A DNA stretch of 64,000 nt from JAAGZL01 sp050291725. Its GTDB lineage: Bacteria; Pseudomonadota; Gammaproteobacteria; Chromatiales; Chromatiaceae. The notes under the pieces were generated by a model. That model made no database searches and was not told the DNA's origin. It saw nothing but the letters and a program-made list of their open reading frames with translations. Below are positions 44,501 through 52,046 of this stretch, in pieces. Every line of letters starts with the position of its first letter. Positions within the stretch are counted from its first letter, which is position 1. The stretch covers positions 62,001-126,000 of the forward strand of contig JBNKKH010000009.1 in NCBI GenBank assembly GCA_050291725.1. Direction: 5' to 3'. A program made the position numbers and the translations under genes.

Positions 44501-45284
44501 GAGTGGCAGCATAGCTCCTAAGGCACCTTCTGAGATAGAGAGAAGTAGTGAAGATAAAGAGCCACTGTGGGTGGTGTTGGATGATATTGCGTTTGGTCCC
44601 ACAATGGTTAAGCTTAAAGGGGGCAAGTTTGTAATGGGTAGCAACCGTAATCAGGTCTCCAGCGATCAATGGCCAGCTCATGAAGTTGAGATTGTTGCTT
44701 TTGCCATTAGTCAAACAGAAGTTACCTTTGACGATTACGACCGTTTTGCTCAAGCCACAGGGCGCGCCCTTCCTGATGACCAGGGTTGGGGTCGGGGCAA
44801 ACATCCTGTGATAAATGTAAGCTGGGAAGATGCGTTGGCTTACACTAAATGGTTATCTGACCGCACTGGGAAACCATATCGCTTACCAACCGAAGCGGAG
44901 TGGGAGTTTGCAATTCGTGGCGGCAGCGATTCAGCCTATTGGTGGGGTTATCAAGTTGATGAAGGCAGGGCAAACTGCTTTGATTGTGGTAGTGAGTGGG
45001 ATATAAAGAGCACAGCTCCAGTGGCCAGTTTTCCGCCTAATGGTTTTGGGTTACACGATATGGCAGGGAATGTTAGGGAGTGGGTGTCAGATTGCTATCA
45101 TCCAAACTATAGTGGAGCTCCGTTGGATGGCTCGGCCTGGATGGAGATAGGCTGTAAAGAGCGGGTGGTACGTGGCGGAGCTTTTAACAAAACCAGCGAT
45201 AGCATGCTCTCTACTTGGCGGGGCCATTTGAAGCCCAACCTGAGTTTTGCTTTCACTGGATTTAGGGTTGTGCGCGAACTTTAA
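41577..45284 (+). CDS. cNMP-binding / rhodanese / coiled-coil / membrane / FGE-like fusion protein
   Basis: About 1235 residues. Order: a degenerate cyclic-nucleotide-binding domain (about 15-125) and a second one (about 135-255) with an intact phosphate cassette F215-G-E-E-A-L-L ... P225-R226. Next come a rhodanese domain (about 258-355) with C315 in the active loop (YCDDGHVSS) and a coiled coil (about 375-885) with three 37-residue repeats. One membrane helix follows (about 918-938). Last is a C-terminal SUMF1/FGE-like domain (about 1008-1235; FVMGSN, YRLPTEAEWEFAIRGG, GLHDMAGNVREWVSDCY, VVRGGAF). The family's late catalytic cysteine (GFRC) is Val here (GFRVV), so formylglycine formation is unlikely. 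The N-terminal part should be cytoplasmic and the FGE-like part periplasmic. The start is ATG with GGAAGGA (41564-41570). Confidence 0.88.
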   Translation: MAVVLKENSLHTLKKLIPLNLLSETDLEQLLKTATFKKDRSGSYLFRQGDTDYHNVYLLAGKVALLENNNEVDRVAAGSETARFPLGHQIPRKNSAKAVGGVEYLLIDNRKLSELLVRNSDDDYKVADLNSAISDDWMDQLLQSKVFQQIPPSNIQGVIMRMEEVEVKRGQKVVEQGGEGDYFYLIHQGRCQVTRNEEGKSKATELAKLGPGDSFGEEALLSDSPRNSTVTMLTNGNLLRLSKEDFIEFVKRPLARGVKFEEADLLVNRGAVWLDVRMPSDYEAGHLENSVSFPLDILRYQAPNLASDQKYVIYCDDGHVSSTAAYLLTDRGFSVSVLEGGLRNVPQDMLVKDDTGSAESRAKVITLRPGGEMGDDQAVSADAKELDKLKEQLATANKRIKELGVKFHRYRETQQKEDAQQKAEIIAQQAIIDKSRVRLEELKAKREVDRRLVEQLQKDSEELNLSLKKSAEELSKSQERVAGLEKKQNAAQDSEQTIAAKMDEHKKQLHDYKQQLDIAISERDSLEVSLKELQTEHEGDAVKQTEALAKAEQQIEQLRNELVETKDEYKQSQAELEEAKNALVDRDSEQQIEQLRAELIKTKEKYEQSQAELEDAKSALVDRDSEQQIEQLRTELVETKEKYEQSQAELEDAKSARVDRDSEQQIEQLRAELVGTKEDYAKLTSELDGVKQSLKEKELELGRVNAQAGQHSEDELHTLRAEINTLTEALGEADLAYDQIREQAEEISNEKNQLLEKLRNLEREAAKPKQNKLIDDAHTSLERELFGDVYDDVVSKGLEVAEEEALRQELEDLRKTSKNWEQRLNEAENKCKNLDDALEDRDKEIDKIRRELDERKAKLAEAVEQHKESEETVSQLRDLAGQGLAVNEYVDPRLAKSSQTLDLEHVVSEQPAKQSTLLWLALGVGICFIVLEALMIFSGRGELITGLFNTGGATKSVPAATEINKSSMPSPSIQKSGSIAPKAPSEIERSSEDKEPLWVVLDDIAFGPTMVKLKGGKFVMGSNRNQVSSDQWPAHEVEIVAFAISQTEVTFDDYDRFAQATGRALPDDQGWGRGKHPVINVSWEDALAYTKWLSDRTGKPYRLPTEAEWEFAIRGGSDSAYWWGYQVDEGRANCFDCGSEWDIKSTAPVASFPPNGFGLHDMAGNVREWVSDCYHPNYSGAPLDGSAWMEIGCKERVVRGGAFNKTSDSMLSTWRGHLKPNLSFAFTGFRVVREL
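43230..43600 (+). repeat. 111-base in-frame tandem repeats within the fusion gene
   Basis: Three consecutive 111-base units (43230-43340, 43341-43451, 43452-43562) and a partial fourth encode 37-residue blocks starting EQQIEQLR and ending DRDS (residues 552-662). Units 2 and 3 are nearly identical, unit 1 slightly diverged. 37 residues is not a multiple of seven, so a regular heptad would slip at each unit junction. The array can probably change copy number. Confidence 0.9.
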
Positions 45285-45490
45285 CCCTGGCTCCTGATAA
45301 AATCTGCTGCTGATATCAATAACAGGTCTGCAGGAATAGTTCTGGATTCTGGTTTAACTTCGATCTCAATCAGTTGGAGAGATGTAATCAGATTAGCTAA
45401 TTCGTGGGGTTTTGGCTCCAAGGCCGCCCTACTCTCTTGCCTGTTCTGGTAAGTAAGTTCACCAGATGTCATGTTGTATTTGGTGATCAT
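45281..45490 (-). CDS. Small hypothetical protein
   Basis: A 69-residue frame with a good ribosome site (GAGAGGTG, about five bases before ATG). It overlaps the end of the converging fusion gene by four bases. The product has a short N-terminal TSGELTYQNRQ, a leucine-rich helix (HELANLITSLQLIEIEV) and a C-terminal AADFIRSQG. No known motif is seen. Position, spacing and start signal support a real gene, but I cannot name a family. Confidence 0.5.
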   Translation of the reverse strand: MITKYNMTSGELTYQNRQESRAALEPKPHELANLITSLQLIEIEVKPESRTIPADLLLISAADFIRSQG

Positions 45491-45601
45491 ACTGCACCTC
45501 TCTATAAACCGTGTGTTGAGATATTCAACTCTTGACCTATATAGCGGCGCATATTTGAAGAACTTTAACGCCCTAACGAAAAGTCGTTTAGTTCTTGCTT
45601 G

Positions 45602-45898
45602 CTACAGATCTTCACTGTCCAAATCGTTTAGTGGGTTATGATGATTGTCACCCGCAGGGCGGTCCAGATCGACACCGTAGTCATCATTGTCTATATCAAG
45701 AGAACCAGACCAGTCTTCAGGTGCCTCAGCAGTTGTGTGTACCAACTCTTCCCAGGTCTCTTTGTCGTACTCTTCGACAGTACCATCGTAGAACTGTACC
45801 TCTATAGACTGCTCTTCCTGATCCAAGGCCACCACCTCTAGGATTTCTCCCTCAACGGTTTTGTACCAGCTCCCAACAGTAGGACGAGGTCTGCTCAT
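45602..45898 (-). CDS. DUF6763-like small acidic protein
   Basis: A 98-residue protein with an SH3/Tudor-like start (VGSWYKTVEGEILEVVALDQ, IEVQFYDGTVEEYD) and the conserved EDWSGSLDIDNDD; the tail is acidic and disordered-looking. It fits, from memory, the DUF6763 family found across Gammaproteobacteria; function unknown. AGGAG stands seven to eight bases before the ATG. It is divergent from djlA. Confidence 0.75.
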   Translation of the reverse strand: MSRPRPTVGSWYKTVEGEILEVVALDQEEQSIEVQFYDGTVEEYDKETWEELVHTTAEAPEDWSGSLDIDNDDYGVDLDRPAGDNHHNPLNDLDSEDL

Positions 45899-45977
45899 TC
45901 TATTGCTCCTATACTATGGTTTCGGGTCCCCGGACGAACAAGCATCCATAACAAACTGGGTGTTTTCTATAGTTAGA

Positions 45978-46012
45978 TTCTACACTGGATTTGTATCTAT
46001 TCCAGTATAGAA
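45978..46012. repeat. Inverted repeat in the DUF6763/djlA divergent spacer
   Basis: TTCTACACTGGA (45978-45989) and TCCAGTATAGAA (46001-46012) are complementary at 11 of 12 positions around an 11-base centre. There is no T-run, so it is more likely an operator or mRNA hairpin than a terminator. It lies 89 bases before the djlA start. Confidence 0.45.
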
Positions 46013-46100
46013 ATTTGTATCATGTTCATAATTTAGTAATAGTATATAAGCTGATCTGCAAGAGAGTTGCTTGCGTGAAAATTCGTAAAGGAGAAAAAGC

Positions 46101-46904
46101 TTGAGTTGGTGGGGAAAAATGCTGGGTGGTGCCTTTGGCTTCATGCTGGGCGGTCCGTTAGGGGCTATTCTGGGCGCGGTGTTGGGCCATAACCTGGACC
46201 GTGGCATGGAAGGTATACAGGGCTTTGAGCAGATGCATCCAGGCGATAGGGAGAGGGTGCAGACGGCTTTTTTTACCGCCACATTCTCCGTTATGGGGCA
46301 TCTAGCTAAAGCGGATGGCAGGGTTTCAGAAGATGAGATAGAAATGGCCCGTAAGGTTATGGATCAGATGGATCTGAACCAGAAGCTGCGCCAGACCGCC
46401 ATCCGTCTGTTTGAAGAGGGAAAAAGAGATGATTTTCCTGTGGATGATGTGCTGGAGCAGTTTCGTCAGGAGTGTCATCGTCGCCTGACTCTGATCCAAA
46501 TGTTTGTGGAGATCCAGCTCCAGGCGGCCTATGCTGACGGGGTTCTGCACCAGGCGGAAGAGCGTCTGCTGTTACACATTTGTCAGCGCCTGAATATTCC
46601 TGAGGGGCTGTTTCGGCAACTGGAGCAGATGATCAAGGCCGAAGGGTACTATGGGGGAGCTGGGCGCGCATCGTATAAACCTGCTGGGCCCTCCCTGGAT
46701 GATGCCTACGCCATACTCATGATTTCACCCAGGAGCAGTGATGCAGAGGTGAAACGGGCCTATCGGCGCCTGCTTAGCCAACACCATCCGGATAAGCTGG
46801 TATCCAAGGGGCTTCCAGAGGAGATGATGAAAATAGCCGCACAAAAAACCCATGAAATACGCCAAGCCTATGAGCAGATTAAGCAGGATCGCGGCATGCG
46901 CTAA
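46101..46904 (+). CDS. djlA: Membrane-anchored DnaJ-like co-chaperone DjlA
   Basis: A 267-residue protein. The N-terminal glycine-rich membrane helix (GGAFGFMLGGPLGAILGAVLG) is followed by a TerB-like domain (about 50-165) and a C-terminal J domain (about 198-267) with HPD in SQHHPDKL. It matches E. coli DjlA (271) in length and order. It stimulates DnaK at the inner membrane and affects capsule and stress signalling. The start is TTG with AAAGGAG (46087-46093) seven bases upstream. It converges on the HD-GYP gene with five bases between stops. Confidence 0.92.
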   Translation: MSWWGKMLGGAFGFMLGGPLGAILGAVLGHNLDRGMEGIQGFEQMHPGDRERVQTAFFTATFSVMGHLAKADGRVSEDEIEMARKVMDQMDLNQKLRQTAIRLFEEGKRDDFPVDDVLEQFRQECHRRLTLIQMFVEIQLQAAYADGVLHQAEERLLLHICQRLNIPEGLFRQLEQMIKAEGYYGGAGRASYKPAGPSLDDAYAILMISPRSSDAEVKRAYRRLLSQHHPDKLVSKGLPEEMMKIAAQKTHEIRQAYEQIKQDRGMR

Positions 46905-46909
46905 CAGGG

Positions 46910-47905
46910 CTATCTAAATAGCAGAATAAACGGCTCTAGCAAATCTCTACTGAAGAAGTCCTGCATCTCGTCGCGCATAAGTTTTAGGGCGTCAAATTTT
47001 GACATGGACTCTTTGTATGAGCGCTCGGCGGTTAGAGCATCAAATACATCTGCAAGGCAGCAGATGCGTCCGTAGACGTGGATGTCATCCCCTTTAAGGT
47101 TTTTTGGATAGCCATTTCCATCGTAGCGTTCGTGATGTTGGAGCACAATATATTCACACTCTTCTGAGAGTTCGTCCGCCTCTTTCAGAATTTTGTAGCC
47201 TTGATAGGGGTGAGTGCGCATCTGTTTCATTTCGTCATCGGTTAGGCGCCCAGGTTTATTGATTATTGCAGGATCTATATTTACCTTGCCCAGGTCGTGC
47301 AGGAAAAAGCCTGCGCCCAGTTCCTCCAAGTCGTGATCGTCAGAGTGGAGGAATAGCTCTTTTGCCAACATAATTGAGTAGAGGCCTACATTAACCGAAT
47401 GGGTGTAGGTGTAAAAATCGTGAGAGGTGATGAGCAGCATGTTACGTGCAGTTTCATCGTCCCTAAGAATAAGGTCAGTCACAGACTTTATAGCTCCCTT
47501 ACTGGCTGTGATATTCTCTGCTGTGGGGCTCTCAAGTAGTCGCGACATCAAACTCAATGAGTTTTCGTAAACGGCCTTGGCTTTAGTTTTTGGATCTAGG
47601 CCTTTATCCGCAATGGCTGATATCAGTTGCTCTGGTATCAGGGTTTGTGGGTTCCATTTTGGCGGTGGTTCTAGCTCTTTTGTTTGCGACTGTTCTATAG
47701 GCTTGGGTTTTTCTGGTTCAGGTGCTAGTTCGCTTTTGGCAAAATCCACTTCAATGTGACGAATGCCGCACCCCTTTATTTCACTGATTTGTTTGTGATT
47801 TTTTATTACGAACTGATTTAAGCTGAAAGGGTGCTCCAACCAGGAGAGGGGGATAATTACATGCATCCCGATCTTTAGATCTTTTACTGCTACTTTCTTG
47901 ATCAT
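46910..47905 (-). CDS. HD-GYP c-di-GMP phosphodiesterase with DUF3391 domain
   Basis: A 331-residue cytoplasmic protein. A DUF3391 N-terminal domain (about 1-110, VKDLKIGMHVIIPLSWLEHPF) precedes an HD-GYP domain. Both key motifs are intact: FLHDLGKVNI and HHERYDGNGYP. It should hydrolyse c-di-GMP to GMP, unlike the degenerate HD protein at the left edge. No receiver domain is present, so its input is unknown. Confidence 0.92.
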   Translation of the reverse strand: MIKKVAVKDLKIGMHVIIPLSWLEHPFSLNQFVIKNHKQISEIKGCGIRHIEVDFAKSELAPEPEKPKPIEQSQTKELEPPPKWNPQTLIPEQLISAIADKGLDPKTKAKAVYENSLSLMSRLLESPTAENITASKGAIKSVTDLILRDDETARNMLLITSHDFYTYTHSVNVGLYSIMLAKELFLHSDDHDLEELGAGFFLHDLGKVNIDPAIINKPGRLTDDEMKQMRTHPYQGYKILKEADELSEECEYIVLQHHERYDGNGYPKNLKGDDIHVYGRICCLADVFDALTAERSYKESMSKFDALKLMRDEMQDFFSRDLLEPFILLFR

Positions 47906-47972
47906 AAAACTGTGTAAATCCCTTATCTTATTCCTCGCGTATAGGTAGGATCTGTCTCAATAACCCCTTATA

Positions 47973-50495
47973 TTACAGCGGTAGTGATGGGATCGGCTTT
48001 AGCTTCCAGATCTCCTGGTTATAATCAAAAATGGTCCTGTCTGTAGAGAAGCGGCTGCTAGAGGCGCTGTTGATGATGCTGCTAGTGACCCAAGAGTCAA
48101 CATCGCGGTATTTTTTCTCAGCCCTCTCTTGAGCCTCTACATAACTGGTGAAATCTGCCGCAACTTTCCATGGATCGTGTGGGCTGCGAATTGAGTTTAA
48201 TATTGGGTCAAATAGCCCTGGCTCCATGCGGTTAAAGTGGCATTTTTCCAATAGATCCATGACCCGAGTGAAGTTTTTATCCGATCGGATAAAAGAGTCT
48301 GGGTCATAATGCCCGTTCATCTGCTTGACCTCATCAGAGGTTAGGCCAAAAAGAAAGAAGTGCTCTTCGCCGACCTCATCCATTATTTCTATATTGGCTC
48401 CGTCCAGGGTGCCGATAGTTAGAGCTCCATTCATCATGAATTTCATATTTCCAGTTCCAGATGCCTCCTTGCCTGCGGTGGATATCTGTTCCGATAGATC
48501 AGTACCAGGGCAAATTATCTCCATGGCGGAGACACGGTAGTTGGGCAGAAAGGCGCATTTCAACATATCACCGACATCTGGGTCGTTATTAACTACATTC
48601 GCTACATTATTTATCAGTTTGATGATCAATTTAGCCTGGGCATATCCTGGGGCCGCCTTGCCGCCAAACAGGACGCAACGCGGAGTCCATACTGAGGTTT
48701 CGCCGGACTTAATCTTTGCGTATAGATGGATTACATGCAGTATATTGAGCAGTTGCCGTTTATATTCATGGATACGTTTAACCTGAACGTCAAACATGGC
48801 ATCTAGGTTAAATTGAACGCCACACTCTTTGAGCACCAGTTGCGCCAACCTTTCTTTATTCTGCTGTTTGGTCAAAATCCAGTTATGTCTGAATGACTGG
48901 TCCTCAATGTGCTCCTGCAATTTATGCAGCTGACTCAGGTCTGCGACCCAGTCATCACCTATGGTTTTGGTTATTAATTCTTTTAGTCCAGGATTGCAGC
49001 CTGCCAACCAGCGGCGCTGGGTAACACCGTTGGTCTTATTGTTAAATTTCTCAGGCCAGAGTTCATAAAAATCATGGAACAGCCCCTGTTGTAGCAACTC
49101 AGAGTGTAAAGCAGCAACCCCGTTTACCGAAAAACTGCCCACAATAGCGAGATAGGCCATGCGCACCTGAGGGTTGTCGCCCTCTTCTATTATGGACATG
49201 CGTCTTAGGCGCTCTATATCCCCTGGCCAGTGGTTTGCTACATCATTTAAAAAGCGGGCGTTTATTTCGTAAATGATCTCAAGAGGTCTTGGAAGTAGAT
49301 ACTCGAATAGACGTACCGGCCACTTCTCCAGAGCTTCTGGCAGCAAAGTATGGTTGGTGTAGGCCATGGTATTTTTGGTTATCTCCCAGGCTTGATCCCA
49401 GCCTAGGCCCTCTTGATCGACCAGGAGACGCATAAGTTCTGCGACAGCAATAGAGGGGTGAGTGTCATTAAGCTGGAAACAGTTCTGCGCGGCAAAGCTT
49501 GAGAAATCAGCGCCATGACCTATTTTCCATCTTCTGAATACGTCTTGGAGAGTGGCGGAAGCAAGAAAGTACTGCTGGCGTAGGCGCAGCTCTTTCCCAC
49601 ATTCACTGGCATCGTTAGGATATAGCACCATGGTGATGTGTTCTGCCGCGTTCTTGGCCTCTACCGATTCGGTATAACTTCCGGCATTGAACTCATCCAG
49701 ATTGAACTCATCAGTGGCAGCTGATTTCCAGAGCCTGAGGGTATTCACTGTATCGTTACGGTATCCAGGAATGGGGATGTCATAAGGGATCGCTAGAACA
49801 TCATTGGTGTCCAGCCAGCGCACATCCATCTTATCGTCCCAGCTGGGCATTATTTTGGTGTGACCGCCGAACCTTACCCTCTGGGTGAATTCCGGACGCT
49901 CAACCTCCCAGGGATTATGGTTACGCAACCAGTGGTCTGGTTCTTCCACTTGGTAACCATCATCAATTAGTTGCCTAAACATGCCGTATTCATAACGTAT
50001 TCCGTAGCCATTTACGGGAAGTTGCAGAGTAGCGCAACTGTCAAGAAAGCAAGCTGCGAGTCTTCCCAGGCCTCCATTACCTAGTCCGGCATCTGGCTCA
50101 CTCTCCGCGATCTCCTCCAACACCAGACCAAGTTTGTACATCCCCTCTTCAATTGCGTTGCCAAGATCAAGGTTCAGCGCACTGTTACCTAAGGCTCGGC
50201 CCATTAAATATTCAAGAGATAGGTAGTAGGTGCGTCGGCAGTCACTTTCCTGATATGCGTGTTGAGTGTTTTGCCAGCGCTCCATAAGGCGATCCCTTAC
50301 TGCTAAGGCTAAAGCAAAAAAAGGGTAGTGGGTGTTACTGCAATTGGTGTCCCGTCCTAAGGTGCGACAGAAGTAGCGCTGGAAATCATGTGTAATACCT
50401 GCTGCATCCATGGGCAGGGACGGCAGGTTGCTTAGGGAGTCATTCAGGCGACTCTTGAGTAGAGGGTTGAATGGGGAGTGTTTGCTTTTGCGCAT
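47973..50495 (-). CDS. glgP: Glycogen/starch phosphorylase
   Basis: An 840-residue alpha-glucan phosphorylase. It releases glucose-1-phosphate from glycogen or maltodextrin with pyridoxal phosphate. The cofactor lysine lies in EASGTGNMKFMMNGAL; substrate motifs include GLGNGGLGRLAACFLDS and GIRYEYGMFRQ. It is slightly longer than E. coli GlgP (815) and MalP (797). No other glg gene is adjacent. AGGAA precedes the ATG. Confidence 0.94.
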   Translation of the reverse strand: MRKSKHSPFNPLLKSRLNDSLSNLPSLPMDAAGITHDFQRYFCRTLGRDTNCSNTHYPFFALALAVRDRLMERWQNTQHAYQESDCRRTYYLSLEYLMGRALGNSALNLDLGNAIEEGMYKLGLVLEEIAESEPDAGLGNGGLGRLAACFLDSCATLQLPVNGYGIRYEYGMFRQLIDDGYQVEEPDHWLRNHNPWEVERPEFTQRVRFGGHTKIMPSWDDKMDVRWLDTNDVLAIPYDIPIPGYRNDTVNTLRLWKSAATDEFNLDEFNAGSYTESVEAKNAAEHITMVLYPNDASECGKELRLRQQYFLASATLQDVFRRWKIGHGADFSSFAAQNCFQLNDTHPSIAVAELMRLLVDQEGLGWDQAWEITKNTMAYTNHTLLPEALEKWPVRLFEYLLPRPLEIIYEINARFLNDVANHWPGDIERLRRMSIIEEGDNPQVRMAYLAIVGSFSVNGVAALHSELLQQGLFHDFYELWPEKFNNKTNGVTQRRWLAGCNPGLKELITKTIGDDWVADLSQLHKLQEHIEDQSFRHNWILTKQQNKERLAQLVLKECGVQFNLDAMFDVQVKRIHEYKRQLLNILHVIHLYAKIKSGETSVWTPRCVLFGGKAAPGYAQAKLIIKLINNVANVVNNDPDVGDMLKCAFLPNYRVSAMEIICPGTDLSEQISTAGKEASGTGNMKFMMNGALTIGTLDGANIEIMDEVGEEHFFLFGLTSDEVKQMNGHYDPDSFIRSDKNFTRVMDLLEKCHFNRMEPGLFDPILNSIRSPHDPWKVAADFTSYVEAQERAEKKYRDVDSWVTSSIINSASSSRFSTDRTIFDYNQEIWKLKPIPSLPL

Positions 50496-50573
50496 CTTAG
50501 TTCCTGTGCAAAGGATAGCTGCATATCCAAAATCTTATGCCAATGGAGATAAACAGAGCGTGGCATAACCATG

Positions 50574-50598
50574 TACAGATATAACATCTATATCTGTA
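50574..50598. promoter_or_regulatory. Perfect 10-base inverted repeat upstream of glgP
   Basis: TACAGATATA (50574-50583) and TATATCTGTA (50589-50598) are perfectly complementary around a five-base centre, about 80 bases before the glgP ATG. It has the shape of an operator for a dimeric regulator. No T-run follows in either direction, which argues against a terminator for pilU. The regulator is unknown. Confidence 0.45.
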
Positions 50599-50690
50599 GC
50601 CAATATTAGTCCATAGTCTAGCCTCCATATATGAAGAATGGCAGCATTTTTGACGAGATTATTGTTACAAGCGGCTAGAGGTAAAGGCCT

Positions 50691-51809
50691 TTAGAAATCT
50701 TCCACCCCTATACTGAGGCCCTTGCCCACATCATCGGTGTCGAGGTTTCCGCTCTCATCCAGGCGTATTTTCAAGGAGAGATTGTTGCGGGAGTCAGCAT
50801 TGCCCAAGGCATTCTCCAGACTGATCTTTCCTTCTTTGTACAGCTTGTATAGGGCCTGGTCAAAGGTCTGCATGCCGCGTTCTGTGCCCTGTTCCATAGC
50901 CTCTTTTACTGCATGGATGTCTCCTTTCTGGATCAGCTCGGCTACAAAGGTGGAGAGCAGCATGATCTCTACTGCCGGCACCCTTTGTCCATCGGTGCTT
51001 TTGATCAGGCGCTGCGAGACCACAGCTTTTAGGTTGAGGGATAGATCCATATATAACTGGCGATGGGCTGTATCTGGAAAAAAGTTGACAATACGGTCTA
51101 GGGCCTGGTTTGCATTGTTGGCGTGCAGGGTTGAGAGGCAGAGATGGCCCGTTTCTGCATAGGCTATGGCGTGCTGCATGGTCTGCTGATCTCTGATCTC
51201 GCCAATAAGAATCACATCTGGTGCCTCACGCATGGCGTTCTTCAGGGCTATCTCATAGGAGAGGGTATCAAGCCCTACCTCGCGCTGGTCTACCACCGAT
51301 TTTTTATGGGTATGCAGGAACTCGACTGGATCTTCGATAGTTAGAATATGTCCAGTCATGTTATCGTTGCGATGGTCAATCATGGAGGCAAGAGTGGTGG
51401 ATTTGCCAGAGCCGGTTGATCCCACTATTAGCACCAATCCCCGTGGCTCCATGATCAGGTCTTTTAGTTTCTGTGGCAGGTTAAGATCCTCAATACTGGG
51501 GATTTTGCCTTTGATGTAACGAATTACCATTGCCACATCGCCACGCTGACGGAATACATTTACCCGAAAACGCCCGAGACCACTGATGGAGATGGCTAGG
51601 TTGGCCTCCATGGTGGCTTCATACTCCTTCACTTGGTCATCGTTCATGATGGAGTATGCGAGTTTACGCACCATACCAGGAGCCATGGGGGAGTCGCCAA
51701 TAGGCATGGTGTGCCCTTCTGTCTTCAAGTTGGGGGGCGCGCCAGTGCTGAAAAAGAGATCAGAACCGTTTTTCTGAACCATCAATTTCAAATAGGGAAC
51801 AATATCCAT
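50691..51809 (-). CDS. pilU: Type IV pilus retraction ATPase PilU
   Basis: A 372-residue hexameric secretion-type ATPase. Walker A is GSTGSGKST, the Asp box reads ILTIEDPVEF, Walker B is DVILIGEIRD, and the His box is LCLSTLHANNA. The C-terminal tail beyond about 340 is typical of PilU rather than PilT. PilU aids PilT-driven retraction for twitching and DNA uptake. pilT is not adjacent here. GGAG lies eight bases before the ATG. Confidence 0.93.
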   Translation of the reverse strand: MDIVPYLKLMVQKNGSDLFFSTGAPPNLKTEGHTMPIGDSPMAPGMVRKLAYSIMNDDQVKEYEATMEANLAISISGLGRFRVNVFRQRGDVAMVIRYIKGKIPSIEDLNLPQKLKDLIMEPRGLVLIVGSTGSGKSTTLASMIDHRNDNMTGHILTIEDPVEFLHTHKKSVVDQREVGLDTLSYEIALKNAMREAPDVILIGEIRDQQTMQHAIAYAETGHLCLSTLHANNANQALDRIVNFFPDTAHRQLYMDLSLNLKAVVSQRLIKSTDGQRVPAVEIMLLSTFVAELIQKGDIHAVKEAMEQGTERGMQTFDQALYKLYKEGKISLENALGNADSRNNLSLKIRLDESGNLDTDDVGKGLSIGVEDF

Positions 51810-52046
51810 TCACATATCTCCAGCTATTTTTCTGCTTTTTGCTTTAAAATGTATGGGTTTTCTGAAACTTTCAGATCACTCCTTTAATTAAGCGGCAGCT
51901 AAGGGGAAATGTTTAGTGTTTTAATTCCCCAAGATTGCATCCAGTTCACATTGCAATCTTAATTATAGGCGCTAAACCGCATTTATTAAGCTGAAGTCGT
52001 GGTCCCGTGCAGTAGCAAGCTTAGTTAGCTTGCGGAATTTATGCTG
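51810..52046. repeat. Intergenic cluster of four inverted repeats between trkH2 and pilU
   Basis: The 237-base spacer holds CTGAAA-C-TTTCAG (51862-51874), GGGGAA/TTCCCC (51903-51908 / 51925-51930), AAGATTGCA/TGCAATCTT (51931-51939 / 51952-51960) and GCAAGCT/AGCTTGC (52015-52021 / 52027-52033). The middle two are back to back. None is followed by a T-run on the leftward transcript. They may include operators for pilU and a stabilising 3' hairpin for trkH2. Confidence 0.6.

Noticed and set aside
44604..45284. The C-terminal domain of the fusion read as an active formylglycine-generating enzyme
   Set aside because: The conserved late cysteine (GFRC) is replaced by Val, and no sulfatase gene is nearby.
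41577..45284. Frameshift or assembly join as the cause of the five-part fusion
   Set aside because: The frame is open and coding-like throughout, with domain linkers and a single membrane helix in sensible places. Assembly of the 111-base repeats could still alter the copy number.
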